This document shows, one piece after another, positions 26,881 to 36,735 of a stretch of DNA of 64,000 nucleotides. This DNA comes from CALSMU01 sp965230225 (GTDB lineage Bacteria; Bacteroidota; Bacteroidia; Flavobacteriales_D; Parvicellaceae). Below the pieces are notes generated by a model, which had not been told where the DNA came from, did not search any database, and saw only the letters and a program-made list of their open reading frames with translations. The stretch spans positions 1 through 64,000 of the forward strand of contig CBDDKM010000009.1 in assembly GCA_965230225.1 (NCBI GenBank), given 5' to 3'. A program made the translations under genes and the position numbers. Position 1 is the first letter of the stretch. Each line of letters begins with the position of its first letter.

Positions 26881-26995
26881 ACAAAACAACCAGTAATATT
26901 TTAACCAATTCTGGAATACAAAAATTTATTTATTTGTCTTATTCGAACTTCTCAAATAAATCAGTAATTTCAGAGGTGTTGTAAAAGAAAAACGA

Positions 26996-27634
26996 ATGAA
27001 AAAACTGACTATTTGTTATGCCCTGGGCATGATCCTATTAATAACCTCTTGTGCTACGGATAAAGTTGCTTCTGGAGGTTTTTTACAGAAGAGAAAATAC
27101 CAAAAAGGATTCTTCATGCGGTCCCCTTTTAAGAAGTTCGATAAAACATCTTCAGAGCAAAACCTGATGGTGGAGGAGGTTAAAAAATCAAACGTGGAAG
27201 AAGAGTATATAGGTAGATTACATGAAACGAAACAATCTCCAAACCAATCAATTGGTCAGGAAACTCTTCCTGTGCCGAAGAAAGAAATTTCAAAAAATAA
27301 AAAGCTTAATCACGGAATTGAAAAACTAACCGAACATTTAGGGACAAAAGAGGTAACCAGAGCTCATAAAACATCTAATGTGGGTAATAGACTTCACTCA
27401 ATTGCATTACCCAATCCTTATGTTAACGGAGGCGATAGTCAGGTAGTAGCCTTGTTGCTGGTAATACTAGTTGGTGTAATTGGAATTCACCGTTTTTACC
27501 TTGGTTACGTTGGTATTGGAATTTTGCAAATTATTACTCTTGGAGGTTGTGGAGTTTGGACATTGATAGATTTGATTAGAATTGTTACAGGAGATTTACA
27601 GCCAAAATATGGTGATTACTCTGAAACACTTTAA
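26996..27634 (+). CDS. Lipoprotein with C-terminal TM2 domain
   Basis: A 212-residue protein whose signal peptide ends in a lipobox (LLITSC), so it should be lipid-anchored. A KRKYQKGFF segment follows, then about 100 Lys/Glu-rich residues. Residues ~148-212 hold a TM2 domain: two membrane helices around GVIGIHRFYLGYVGIGILQIITLGGCGVWTLIDLIRI, with the conserved GxHRFYLG and GxWxxxD motifs. TM2 domain function in bacteria is unclear. The DUF2752 gene follows after 3 nt, a pairing seen commonly in this phylum. A related lipoprotein with a KRKYTNT segment is at 49383. Confidence 0.8.
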   Translation: MKKLTICYALGMILLITSCATDKVASGGFLQKRKYQKGFFMRSPFKKFDKTSSEQNLMVEEVKKSNVEEEYIGRLHETKQSPNQSIGQETLPVPKKEISKNKKLNHGIEKLTEHLGTKEVTRAHKTSNVGNRLHSIALPNPYVNGGDSQVVALLLVILVGVIGIHRFYLGYVGIGILQIITLGGCGVWTLIDLIRIVTGDLQPKYGDYSETL

Positions 27635-27637
27635 TTC

Positions 27638-27970
27638 ATGAGAAGTTCTTTGTCTATATATCACCCGTATACATCTTGGCTTAAAGCAACCAAATTGGCC
27701 GTTTATTTAGCTATTCCTTTGGCATTATTCATACTTCCGGCAGATTATTTTGATAGTGGATCTAGCATAAGTGTGTTTGCTTACTTTGGAGTGGAGGATT
27801 TAGTGTATTCTACCGGAATGACAAGAAGTGTAATGCATCTATTGCATGGTGATTTTTCTACCGCAATGGAGTTTAATCAACTCGGAATAATTGTACTACC
27901 ACTTTTGGTGTTATTTTGGTTAAAATTGGTGCTAAAAGAGGTGGGAATTAAAATACTTCATTGGTTTTAG
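27638..27970 (+). CDS. DUF2752 membrane protein
   Basis: A 110-residue membrane protein with two or three helices. The middle STGMTRSVMHLLHGDFSTAMEFN matches the DUF2752 signature (CPxTGxTRAxxxLLxGDxxxAxxxN), with the usual Cys-Pro replaced by Ser-Thr. It begins 3 nt after the TM2 lipoprotein gene, indicating a two-gene operon. No biochemical role is established. Confidence 0.8.
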   Translation: MRSSLSIYHPYTSWLKATKLAVYLAIPLALFILPADYFDSGSSISVFAYFGVEDLVYSTGMTRSVMHLLHGDFSTAMEFNQLGIIVLPLLVLFWLKLVLKEVGIKILHWF

Positions 27971-28119
27971 TTCAATATCAATTAGTCCAGATTATTAGGA
28001 GGTTCATCCACCAGAAAAAATCATTTACACTTTAATTCTGCGATAAATGGTGATACAGTTGTTCCAATTCAATAATACTGTTAACTTAATACTCTTGTAA
28101 TTAAGTGTTTCCCCGTTAC

Positions 28120-31100
28120 ATGGACCCGTTAAGTAGGAATCAATACAATAACGATCAAGAATACATTGATGCTCTAAATGAGGCAAGTGAAAGGTTGTGT
28201 CGTAATGAGCCATCTTTGGCGGAGGATTATGCTGAAAAGGCACTGGAGGTAGCAGAACGTAAAAGATATATCTCTGGAATAGCCAGGTCCAAAATCAACA
28301 TAGGGTTTGCAAACTGTTGGTTAACCAATATCAATAAAGCATTGATCTATTGCCTGGAGGCAATTGAAATATATGATGCAGAGAACATGGTTCAGGAAAT
28401 GGCCGCCAGTCATTACAAATTAGCAGCTGTTTACTATTATGCAAATGACTATAATGTTGCTCTCGGACATTTTAAAAAGAGCCTTAGTTTATCGGTTTCC
28501 ATTAAAGATGAACTAGGAATAGCCACTGCAAATAACGGAATCGGAACAGTTTATTACACCATTGGTAAAAACGAATTGGCATTGGATCATTTGAACAAAG
28601 CATTTGAAACGGCCAAGAAGTTGGATGCCAAAAACTTGATGGGGAGAATTTTTGATGGGTTAACCAGTACCTATTCAAATTTAGGAGAGTATGAAAAGGC
28701 GATAAAAACAGCCAAAAAATCAGAAAAGATTTCCCTTAGGTTAGGGGATCTCCACATGCGTGGGCATACTTACATGGCAATTGGAAAAGCCAATTTAAAG
28801 TTGGAGAACCTCAAGGAGTCAAAAGATTATTATACAGAGGCTCTTACCATTTGGAAATCTATACCATTCGAAGTTGGTATTACCAATGTAAAAGTAAGAT
28901 TGGGAGAGGTTGCATTAAGAACAGGAAATGTAGAGGAGGCTTTAAACATATTTCTGGATTTGTATTCAGAGGTACTGGATCAGAAGAAATTAGATCTTGA
29001 GTTAGAGTTGCTACGATTCATAGGAGAATGTCAGAAGTCTTTGAAACTGTTTGATGAGTATGTACAAACCATGGAAAAAACCATTGTTGTACAAGATGCC
29101 ATAGCAGATCAAAATACTAAGAAGCAGCTGGATTTAATGGATATGGCGGAAAACGTGGCCATATTCGAGAATAAAGAATTGGCCCGAAAATCAGATGAAC
29201 TGAAAAAGGCCAATGATGGAATAATGCTTCTAACAGAAATTGGTAAGGAAATAGCCGCCATTACCGACATGGAAGAGCTAACCAACAAGATTTACGAAAA
29301 ATTGAACGAGTTGCTAGACGCTTCTGTTTTGGCAATTAGTTTATTCGATAAGAAGACTCAAACGTTAGAAGTTCCATGTACCATTGAAAAGGGAGAGAAA
29401 CTTCCAAAGAGTAGTATTTCATTAGAAGAAAGCGAGAGACTGGCAGTGATTTGCTTCAGTAAGGGCAAAGAGTTGGTATTAAACGATTATGTAAAGGATT
29501 ATACTAAATATTCGGATCAGGTTCCCGCGGCATACGTTGGAGAGAATCCAGAGTCGGTAATCTACTTTCCGTTGTTTTCTAAAGATGAGGTGATCGGAAC
29601 TTTTACCGTTCAAAGTTTTAACAAAAATGCTTACGGTAGAAAGGAGCTGGACCTAATGCGGAACCTGGCAGTTTACATTAGTATTTCTGCAGAAAACTCA
29701 TGGTTGGTAAATAACCTGGAAGAGGAAGTTGCTGTTCAAACCAGAGAGGTATTGGAGCAAAAAGAAAGTCTTGAAAAAACCAATACCAACATTTCTCTTA
29801 TTAATGACTTGGGAATGGAGATTTCATCTCTAATGAGTTTTGAAGAGATGTCTAGAAAGATCTATGAGGGGATTCGTTCCATATTGCCTATTGAATGCTT
29901 TGGTATTGGGGTATATCACGATTACGGTCATGAGTTGGTGTTTGATGGAGTAGTGGAAAAAGACGAAAAGCTGGATTCATTTACCTATGGTGTGGAGGAA
30001 GATCGGTTGGCATCAAGATGTTTTAGAGAAGGAAAGACCATACATATCCCAAAACTGAGTGACATTGAATCTCAATCAAAAAGTGCCAGTAAAGTAATTC
30101 AGGGAGATGTTCCGGAGTCCATCATTTATGTTCCACTTCAGGTAGGAAAAATTTGTAATGGAGTAATCACCATACAATCTCAAAAAGCAAATTGCTTTTC
30201 GGATCAGAATGTTAATATGTTTACCAGTTTGGCAGCATATATTTCTGTTGCCATCAACAATTCAAGGTCGTTCGAAAATTTGAAGAACCTTACTAAAATT
30301 GGTAAAGAGGTTACTTCAACATTCGATATTGAACGTATTGCAGATCAGTTGTACGATAATATATCAAGGCTAATGGATATTTCTTCTTTTTTATTAGCCA
30401 CTTACAATAACTCGGAGCAGGTATTAACTTATATCCGAGTTTATGAGGATGATGAAAAAATAGGAGCAGGACTCTCATTTAATGTAAACGAAAAAGAGAA
30501 TCTTGCCGGATACTGTGCTAAAAACAATGAAGAAATTTTAACCACTTGTAATGAGGATGTACTGCAATATATCTCTCATCAAAAAGCAAGTGTAGGTGTT
30601 CCTAGAGAGTCTATTATATACATACCGCTTTCGTTCGAAGATCAGGTGGTAGGAGTGTTATCTGCACAAAGCGTAATGAAAAACGCATATACGGAACAGC
30701 ACCTGGAAGTACTTAAGAACATTGCAGCTTATTTATCTGTAGCCTTGAATAACGCACACTCTCATCAGGGAATTAAGAACATTGGGTTAATTGGGCAAGA
30801 GATTACCTCAAAAAACTCCATAAGGGAGATTAACGAAGTTGTATACGGAAGATTAGGTGAAGTAATGTCAACAGAAGGGTTCGGGATTGGAATCTATAAT
30901 GACATGACCCAGTCCATTGATTTTCCTGCTTATATTGAAAATGGAGAGGAATTAGAATTCCATTCAGAGCATATTACAGAAGATCGCTTTTCTACCTGGT
31001 GCTACCACAATAAAGACATTGTACACATATCCTGTATGGATGATTACTTTGTTTACCTAAAGGATTGGACTGCTCCTGCAATGGGAGAGGTAATGCTTTC

Positions 31101-34100
31101 GTTTGTATACGTTCCATTGCTTATTGGTAAACGTTGTATTGGTGTAATGACTGTTCAGTCATTTGATGAAAACATTTATTCAGAACAGGACATCAACCTT
31201 ATAATAAATTTAGCCCCTTATGTGGCAGTAGCACTTCAAAATGCGAGATCATTCGAGAACTTAAGATCGCTTTCTAATATTGGGCAAAACATTACTTCTA
31301 CACTTAATATCGAGGATATTGCAGATAGTATTTATCAGCAGGTTAGCCCATTGATGAACATCTCGTCATTAATGTTTGGAACATTTGATGAAAGAACTCA
31401 GGTGTTAACTTACAACAGAATATACGAAGAGGGGGTTCCTTACTACAATGAGTTGAAGTTTAACATTCACGAAAAGGCCTCATTAGCCTCCTATAGCATT
31501 GTTAATAAGGAGGAAATATTAATTAATGAAAAGCAGGAAGTACAAAACTTCGTTAAGGAAAAAATCGAAAGTTTTGGGTCCTATCCAGAGTCGATTGTAA
31601 TGCTTCCTTTAGTTTTTGAGGATAGAGTACTTGGGGTGTTTTCCGTACAGAGCTTTAATAAAAATGAATACTCTGATCATTATATAGTGATCTTAAGAAA
31701 CATTGCTTCTTATATATCCATTGCAATGAATAATATTCGTTCTTACGAAACCATTAATATGATTGGTGAAGTGGGACAGGAGATTACTTCCACATTGAAT
31801 TTGGAGACGGTATTTGGTACCATTTACAACCAGTTGAATGAGATGATGGATGTGGAGTTTTTGGTGGTAGCATTATACAATAAGGAAAAACATCAGGTAG
31901 AATACCGCTATAGGGTAGAGAAAGGAAAGGTAAACTATAACCTCCTTACCATCGATGCTAATAACGAAAATTACCCAGGGTCCTGGTGTATCGAAAACAA
32001 GAAAACCATCCACATTGGCGATCTGGAAAATGAATATCATCATTATGTAAAAGAATTGGTGTCTACCAGAGGTGATTTACCAAATTCGGTAATCTATCGT
32101 CCGTTGATGCAGGGAGAAGAAATTATTGGATTAATATCTATTCAGACATCTACTAAGTTTGCCTATAGTGATTATCAGGTTCAGGTACTGGATTCTTTAT
32201 CACCTTATGTAACCAGTGCATTACAGAATGGATTAACCTACGAAAAACTGGAACAGGCTAAGGGACAGCTTGAGAAGCTTTCGATCGTAGCCAGAGAAAC
32301 GGATAATGCGATTATTATTGCTAAGCCAGATGGAACTTATGAATGGGTAAACGAAGCATTTACTGAGTTAACCGGATTTAGATTAGAGGATATCGTTGGA
32401 AGTGAGAAAAATACCATTCAGAGCTTGAGTAATTTTGACGGGATCAATGAGGCAATGGATGAGGTTAGAACGACTAAACAATCGGTGATCTATGAATCCC
32501 CATTGATGTCGGCAAAAGGTGATTTGAGATGGGTGCAAACTACTTTAACTCCAATTTTAAATGAGAACAATGAGTTGCATAAGTTGGTGGCCATCGATTC
32601 TGATATCACAGATATGAAGCAAGCTCAGTCTGCTCTTAAAAAGAGTGAGAAAGACTATAAAACTTTGTTTGAACAAATCACCGACTCCATTTTCATTTTC
32701 GATAAGCAAACTAAGAAGTTTATTGACTGTAACAATGCGGTGCTAAATATTTACGGTTATTCTAAAAAGGAAATTAAGAAAATGACTCCTCTTAATTTAC
32801 ACCCTGAAGAAGAGCAGGAGCGTGTTAAGAATAATCTCGAAACAGAAGGTAATAATAGGCATAATGAGTATACCCACATTACTAAGGATGGACAAAAAAT
32901 AATTGTGGACATTAGTTCAGAGGACCTTTATTATAAAGGTAGAGAAGCTACGCTTAGTATTGTTAGGGATATTACAGAAAGAAGAGAGTTTGAAGAGAAG
33001 ATTTTGTTCCAGAATTCGGAGTTGGAAAAGCTTTCTATCGTTGCAAGTAATACGGATAACGTTGTAATTATTAGTGATGCTCAAGGTCAGATTATGTGGG
33101 CTAACGAAAGCTTTGAAAAGACTTACGGAATGGGAATAGCCCAGTGGGTTGAAATACATGGGACAAGTTTAGTTCAGGTTAGTGGAGTGGAGAATTTGAG
33201 TGATATTATTGTTCAATGTGTAGCAGAGAAAAGAGGAGTAACGTATGAAAGCTCAAATACCAACAAAAATGGTGATGAAATTTGGCTTCAATCCACATTA
33301 ACGCCAGTATTTGATGAACAGGGTGATTTGAAAAATCTAGTAATTATTGATTCGGACATTACCAAACAAAAACACGCCGAGTTACAAATTAGAGAAAAGA
33401 ACAAAGACATTACCGATAGTATTAATTATGCCAGTAGAATTCAAAAAGCAATGCTGCCCGGAGATGACTGGATCAAGTCGGTTTTACCAAAGTCATTTGT
33501 ATTCTATTCACCAAGAGATATTGTTAGTGGAGACTTTTACTGGATGACTCAGGTTGGAGATCAAATTTTGGTGGCAGCTGTGGATTGTACCGGACATGGA
33601 GTGCCTGGAGCATTCTTAACCATTGTTGGTAACAACCTTCTTAATCAAATTGTAAATGTTAGAGGAATTACCAGCCCAGGTAAAATATTGGATGAGGTAA
33701 ATGCCGGTTTAATTAGTCGTTTTAGAATTGGAGAAGAGCGAGCCATTAAAGATGGAATGGATGCCTCCATTTGTAGAATTAGCATGGTGGATGGAGAGTG
33801 TAAAGTTGATTTTGCCGGTGCTAATAATCCGTTGTATTATACCATTGAGGATGAGTTGATGGAGATTAAAGGAAACCGATGTGCATTGGGTACAGTAATG
33901 GAAGAAGGAGAATCGTTTAAAGAAACTACTGTAGTACTACCTCAAAATTCCATGTTCTATTTGTTTAGCGATGGGTATTACGATCAGTTTGGAGGTGCAA
34001 AAGGAAAGAAATTCATGAAGAAGAGATTCCGCCAGTTATTCCTCGAAATAAAAGATTTACCAGCAGAACAACAAAGAGAGGTAATGAGCGACCAGTTTGA

Positions 34101-34161
34101 AGAGTGGAAAGATGGTTTTGACCAGGTGGATGATGTACTGGTAATAGGAATTAGAGTATAG
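28120..34161 (+). CDS. Giant TPR-GAF(x6)-PAS(x3)-SpoIIE phosphatase sensor
   Basis: I chose the ATG at 28120; a GTG 15 nt upstream is the alternative. The 2013-residue cytoplasmic protein starts with about 330 residues of TPR units. Six GAF-like units follow, beginning near residues 370, 560, 722, 883, 1049 and 1211; each opens IGxEITSxxxIExIxxxIYxxL. Three PAS units begin near 1387, 1507 and 1636, the first and third alike (LSIVARETDNAIII, LSIVASNTDNVVII). The end (from ~1790) is a SpoIIE/PP2C phosphatase with SGDFYWM, AVDCTGHGVPGAF, DGMDAS and YLFSDGYYDQF. Such proteins dephosphorylate anti-anti-sigma-type partners after sensing signals through GAF and PAS domains. A strong terminator follows. 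The GAF array is exceptionally long. Confidence 0.9.
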   Translation: MDPLSRNQYNNDQEYIDALNEASERLCRNEPSLAEDYAEKALEVAERKRYISGIARSKINIGFANCWLTNINKALIYCLEAIEIYDAENMVQEMAASHYKLAAVYYYANDYNVALGHFKKSLSLSVSIKDELGIATANNGIGTVYYTIGKNELALDHLNKAFETAKKLDAKNLMGRIFDGLTSTYSNLGEYEKAIKTAKKSEKISLRLGDLHMRGHTYMAIGKANLKLENLKESKDYYTEALTIWKSIPFEVGITNVKVRLGEVALRTGNVEEALNIFLDLYSEVLDQKKLDLELELLRFIGECQKSLKLFDEYVQTMEKTIVVQDAIADQNTKKQLDLMDMAENVAIFENKELARKSDELKKANDGIMLLTEIGKEIAAITDMEELTNKIYEKLNELLDASVLAISLFDKKTQTLEVPCTIEKGEKLPKSSISLEESERLAVICFSKGKELVLNDYVKDYTKYSDQVPAAYVGENPESVIYFPLFSKDEVIGTFTVQSFNKNAYGRKELDLMRNLAVYISISAENSWLVNNLEEEVAVQTREVLEQKESLEKTNTNISLINDLGMEISSLMSFEEMSRKIYEGIRSILPIECFGIGVYHDYGHELVFDGVVEKDEKLDSFTYGVEEDRLASRCFREGKTIHIPKLSDIESQSKSASKVIQGDVPESIIYVPLQVGKICNGVITIQSQKANCFSDQNVNMFTSLAAYISVAINNSRSFENLKNLTKIGKEVTSTFDIERIADQLYDNISRLMDISSFLLATYNNSEQVLTYIRVYEDDEKIGAGLSFNVNEKENLAGYCAKNNEEILTTCNEDVLQYISHQKASVGVPRESIIYIPLSFEDQVVGVLSAQSVMKNAYTEQHLEVLKNIAAYLSVALNNAHSHQGIKNIGLIGQEITSKNSIREINEVVYGRLGEVMSTEGFGIGIYNDMTQSIDFPAYIENGEELEFHSEHITEDRFSTWCYHNKDIVHISCMDDYFVYLKDWTAPAMGEVMLSFVYVPLLIGKRCIGVMTVQSFDENIYSEQDINLIINLAPYVAVALQNARSFENLRSLSNIGQNITSTLNIEDIADSIYQQVSPLMNISSLMFGTFDERTQVLTYNRIYEEGVPYYNELKFNIHEKASLASYSIVNKEEILINEKQEVQNFVKEKIESFGSYPESIVMLPLVFEDRVLGVFSVQSFNKNEYSDHYIVILRNIASYISIAMNNIRSYETINMIGEVGQEITSTLNLETVFGTIYNQLNEMMDVEFLVVALYNKEKHQVEYRYRVEKGKVNYNLLTIDANNENYPGSWCIENKKTIHIGDLENEYHHYVKELVSTRGDLPNSVIYRPLMQGEEIIGLISIQTSTKFAYSDYQVQVLDSLSPYVTSALQNGLTYEKLEQAKGQLEKLSIVARETDNAIIIAKPDGTYEWVNEAFTELTGFRLEDIVGSEKNTIQSLSNFDGINEAMDEVRTTKQSVIYESPLMSAKGDLRWVQTTLTPILNENNELHKLVAIDSDITDMKQAQSALKKSEKDYKTLFEQITDSIFIFDKQTKKFIDCNNAVLNIYGYSKKEIKKMTPLNLHPEEEQERVKNNLETEGNNRHNEYTHITKDGQKIIVDISSEDLYYKGREATLSIVRDITERREFEEKILFQNSELEKLSIVASNTDNVVIISDAQGQIMWANESFEKTYGMGIAQWVEIHGTSLVQVSGVENLSDIIVQCVAEKRGVTYESSNTNKNGDEIWLQSTLTPVFDEQGDLKNLVIIDSDITKQKHAELQIREKNKDITDSINYASRIQKAMLPGDDWIKSVLPKSFVFYSPRDIVSGDFYWMTQVGDQILVAAVDCTGHGVPGAFLTIVGNNLLNQIVNVRGITSPGKILDEVNAGLISRFRIGEERAIKDGMDASICRISMVDGECKVDFAGANNPLYYTIEDELMEIKGNRCALGTVMEEGESFKETTVVLPQNSMFYLFSDGYYDQFGGAKGKKFMKKRFRQLFLEIKDLPAEQQREVMSDQFEEWKDGFDQVDDVLVIGIRV

Positions 34162-34176
34162 AACTTATTAAAGACA

Positions 34177-34207
34177 AAAAAGGCGAATCAGTTTTGATTC
34201 GCCTTTT
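34177..34207. terminator. Rho-independent terminator, bidirectional
   Basis: The hairpin AAAAGGCGAATCA / TGATTCGCCTTTT with a GTTT loop lies between the stop of the giant sensor gene (34161) and the stop of the leftward peptide gene (34228). A-tract on one side and T-tract on the other allow termination in both directions. Confidence 0.9.
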
Positions 34208-34227
34208 ATATTTTGATACTGTTAAGT

Positions 34228-34536
34228 TTAACCATTAACCTTTTCAGTCTCTTCTTCTTCTTTCATTTCTGCTTTCTCTCCTTCTTTTCCAGTACACTTC
34301 TTCTCACATTTTTTCTCGCAAGATTTAGATTTTTTACCAGAACAGCTTTTCTTTTCAGTAGAAGCAGTTGCAGATGTGGTAGCAGATCCTTTTTTACAAC
34401 ATTTTTTATCAGATCCTTTTTTACAGCATTTTTCTGTTTTAGCTTCTGTCTTAGTTTCGGTAGATTGAGCGAATGATGTGTTAGCCAAAGCCATTGTCAT
34501 CACCATTACTACAAGTAGAGAAAATATTTTTTTCAT
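34228..34536 (-). CDS. Small exported Lys/Cys-rich protein
   Basis: A 102-residue protein with a clear signal peptide (MKKIFSLLVVMVMTMALANTSFA). The mature part is mostly Lys, Glu, Ser, Thr and Cys and includes a duplicated CCKKGSDKKCCKKGS block, then KKSCSGKK, KSCEKKCEKKC and an acidic tail. The pattern of CC and CxxxC pairs suggests metal binding or disulfide crosslinks in the periplasm; no family is recognised. It has a complete promoter (34563-34592) and is divergent from a histidine kinase whose periplasmic domain is also Cys-rich, which may be a functional link (inference). Confidence 0.75.
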   Translation of the reverse strand: MKKIFSLLVVMVMTMALANTSFAQSTETKTEAKTEKCCKKGSDKKCCKKGSATTSATASTEKKSCSGKKSKSCEKKCEKKCTGKEGEKAEMKEEEETEKVNG

Positions 34537-34562
34537 GATTACAATAAGTTTTTTGTTTGTAA

Positions 34563-34592
34563 CAAAGCTAGCACACCTTAGAAAAAATGCAA
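34563..34592 (-). promoter_or_regulatory. Promoter TTG - 19 nt - TAGCTTTG
   Basis: On the minus strand TTG (34592-34590) and TAGCTTTG (34570-34563) are 19 nt apart, an excellent Bacteroidetes promoter for the Lys/Cys-rich peptide gene at 34536. Confidence 0.65.
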
Positions 34593-34657
34593 GTTATTGC
34601 CCGGTTAATTGTTGTTAAGACGAGGTTAAATAGTTTTTCATTCCTTATATAAGGTAT

Positions 34658-34665
34658 TACTTTTG
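34658..34665 (+). promoter_or_regulatory. -7 promoter box TACTTTTG
   Basis: Exact TAnnTTTG box 7 nt before the ATG of the histidine kinase gene at 34673. The overlapping divergent promoter of the Lys/Cys-rich peptide is about 90 bp away. Confidence 0.5.
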
Positions 34666-34672
34666 AGCTGAG

Positions 34673-35920
34673 ATGAAAAGTAAACGAACGCAGCTGGTAC
34701 TCATTATTGCTACCGCAATATTTTTGGTTGCCCTGGTGATTAACCAAATCATTTGGGTGTTTCAGGCTGCGGATATTCAGGAAAAACAGTTTAACCACGA
34801 TGTGGATATGGCACTTTCCGGAATCGTTGAAAAAATATCCAAAGACAAAAAGGTTTGTGAGCAAGTAGGAAAGTGTTTTAAGGGAAATGATTCTACCACC
34901 TTGTGCAGTAATCACCTAAAACACGCTGAGTGGATCAGAATCGACTCCATTATTAAAAATGAATTAGCTTCCTATAGCATGGACCTGGAGTATGAGTTCG
35001 AAATTACCGGAAAGGGATGTAACTCTGAAAAATGTCCTCGTACTAAAAACTCCTATATCCAGAGTATGGATGTGGCTCTAAAGAAGGCCGGTATTATCCT
35101 GTACCTTCAATTCCCAGATAAAAACCGATTCCTGATTAATCAAATTGGTCCTGTTTTTATATCATCCATTTTGTTCATCATCTTCATTACAATCTCTTTT
35201 ATTCTAACCTATAAATACTATCGCAAAGAAAAGGACCTATCCCTTCGAACGAGGGATTTTATTAATAACATGATCCATGAGTTTAAGACTCCGCTGGCTA
35301 ATATTTCATTTGCGAATAACATGATTAATAAGAATGCCGGTGGCTCTGAAGAAAAACTTAAAAGATATTCTGGCATTATTACGGACGAGAACAAACGATT
35401 AGAACGCAATGTGGAGGATCTTTTGTTGATTGCATCTGTGGAAAATGGAAACTCTGGGAATCAGGATGAGTTAATTGATTTAAAGGAATTACTTACTGAG
35501 GTAACAGATAGTTTTTGTCCACAAATGGAGAAAGATGGTGTGGTTATTAACCTTAATTCGGAAGAGGGGATTAAAGTACGAGGAAATTACAATTTGTTCT
35601 TTAATGCTATTGTTAATCTGATCGATAATGGAATTAAATACAATGAAGGAGCTCCAATAATCGACATCCATGCTCGAAAAGAGGGGGGGAAAGTAATGAT
35701 GGAAGTGAAGGACAACGGAATTGGAATTAAGCCGGAACATCAGGATCTTGTATTTGAAAAATTTTATCGTGTTCCAACCGGAGATCAGCACGATGTTAAA
35801 GGCTTTGGATTGGGCTTGTCTTACGTGAAGATGATATTGGAACAAATGGGAGGAGCGATTAAGGTAAAGAGTAGCATTGGAAAAGGAACCAGTTTTCTAA
35901 TTACATTAGAGTTGAAATAA
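34673..35920 (+). CDS. Membrane sensor histidine kinase with Cys-rich periplasmic domain
   Basis: A 415-residue kinase. One membrane helix (about 8-28) is followed by a periplasmic domain of about 130 residues with five to six Cys (VCEQVGKC, TLCSNH, GKGCNSEKC), then a second helix (about 160-185). HEFKTPLANIS holds the phosphorylated His202; NLIDNGIKYN is the N box, DNGIGI the G1 box and GFGLGLSYVK the G2 box of the ATPase domain. Together with the next gene (TAATG overlap, one base) it forms a two-component system that resembles the RprX/RprY type of Bacteroides. The Cys pattern could sense metal or redox state (inference). The nitric oxide reductase genes lie directly downstream. Confidence 0.9.
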   Translation: MKSKRTQLVLIIATAIFLVALVINQIIWVFQAADIQEKQFNHDVDMALSGIVEKISKDKKVCEQVGKCFKGNDSTTLCSNHLKHAEWIRIDSIIKNELASYSMDLEYEFEITGKGCNSEKCPRTKNSYIQSMDVALKKAGIILYLQFPDKNRFLINQIGPVFISSILFIIFITISFILTYKYYRKEKDLSLRTRDFINNMIHEFKTPLANISFANNMINKNAGGSEEKLKRYSGIITDENKRLERNVEDLLLIASVENGNSGNQDELIDLKELLTEVTDSFCPQMEKDGVVINLNSEEGIKVRGNYNLFFNAIVNLIDNGIKYNEGAPIIDIHARKEGGKVMMEVKDNGIGIKPEHQDLVFEKFYRVPTGDQHDVKGFGLGLSYVKMILEQMGGAIKVKSSIGKGTSFLITLELK

Positions 35921-36621
35921 TGAGTGAACAAATTAAAATATTACTTGTTGAAGACGATTTGAACCTTGGGTTTCTGCTGCTGGAACACCTGGAAGAAAGT
36001 GGTTTCTATGTTAAGTTGTACAGGGATGGTGAATCTGCTTATAATGCCTTTTTGAATAATGATTTTGATTTTTGTTTGTTGGATGTGATGCTTCCAAAAA
36101 TGGATGGATTTAGTTTGGCTGAAAAAATCAAAAAGAAGGAAAAGTTAATGCCTATTGCCATGCTTACTGCTCGTTCTATGGATGAGGACAAAATAAAAGG
36201 CTTTAAACTGGGGATTGATGACTACATAACCAAACCTTTTAACGAGGAAGAATTAGTGCTGAGAATTAAAGCCATTCTTGCCAGAGTTAACTCAGGAGCA
36301 ACGCATCATTCCGTATCTAAGTTTGATATTGGAACTTTTAGTTTTGATAGTAAGAATCAGCAATTAACACACAAGGAATCTGAGGAAACAAGAAGGCTAA
36401 CTAAAAAGGAAAATGATATTCTTAAGATGTTATGCTTATCCACAAATCAGGTAGTAAGTAGAACAGAAATTATGCGTGCGGTGTGGGGAGATGATGATTA
36501 CTTTATTGGAAGAAGTTTGGATGTATTTATTTCTAAACTTAGAAAATACCTTCAATCGGATTCTTCTATTACAATAGATTCTATTCCAAGCGTTGGGTTG
36601 ATTCTGAACATTACTTCTTGA
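35920..36621 (+). CDS. OmpR-family response regulator, RprY-like
   Basis: A 233-residue DNA-binding regulator. The receiver domain (1-120) has the acidic pair Glu11-Asp12-Asp13, phosphoacceptor Asp55 in LLDVMLP, and the Lys in YITKPF. The C-terminal winged helix ends with RSLDVFISKLRKYL. It starts on the last base of the kinase stop codon, so both are one operon. Next to norC and norB, it is a candidate regulator of NO detoxification, but no operator can be shown. Confidence 0.9.
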   Translation: MSEQIKILLVEDDLNLGFLLLEHLEESGFYVKLYRDGESAYNAFLNNDFDFCLLDVMLPKMDGFSLAEKIKKKEKLMPIAMLTARSMDEDKIKGFKLGIDDYITKPFNEEELVLRIKAILARVNSGATHHSVSKFDIGTFSFDSKNQQLTHKESEETRRLTKKENDILKMLCLSTNQVVSRTEIMRAVWGDDDYFIGRSLDVFISKLRKYLQSDSSITIDSIPSVGLILNITS

Positions 36622-36723
36622 TTTTTATCAGTTGCAACAGATATATTTCCAGTGTTTCCGTATACTGGAGGTTCCTGAAACTAATACTATGATTTAGCGC
36701 ATATTAAGGAGGGTTATTCTTCC

Positions 36724-36731
36724 TAACTTTG
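36724..36731 (+). promoter_or_regulatory. -7 promoter box TAACTTTG
   Basis: Exact TAnnTTTG box 4 nt before the ATG at 36736. If used, the transcript is leaderless, or translation begins at the ATG at 36754. It separates the nor genes from the two-component genes. Confidence 0.5.
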
Positions 36732-36735
36732 CCCC

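Noticed and set aside
34213..34476. Plus-strand ORF opposite the Lys/Cys-rich gene
   Set aside because: Its Phe/Leu/Ser-rich product is the shadow of Lys/Glu codons; the minus-strand frame has a signal peptide, promoter and terminator.
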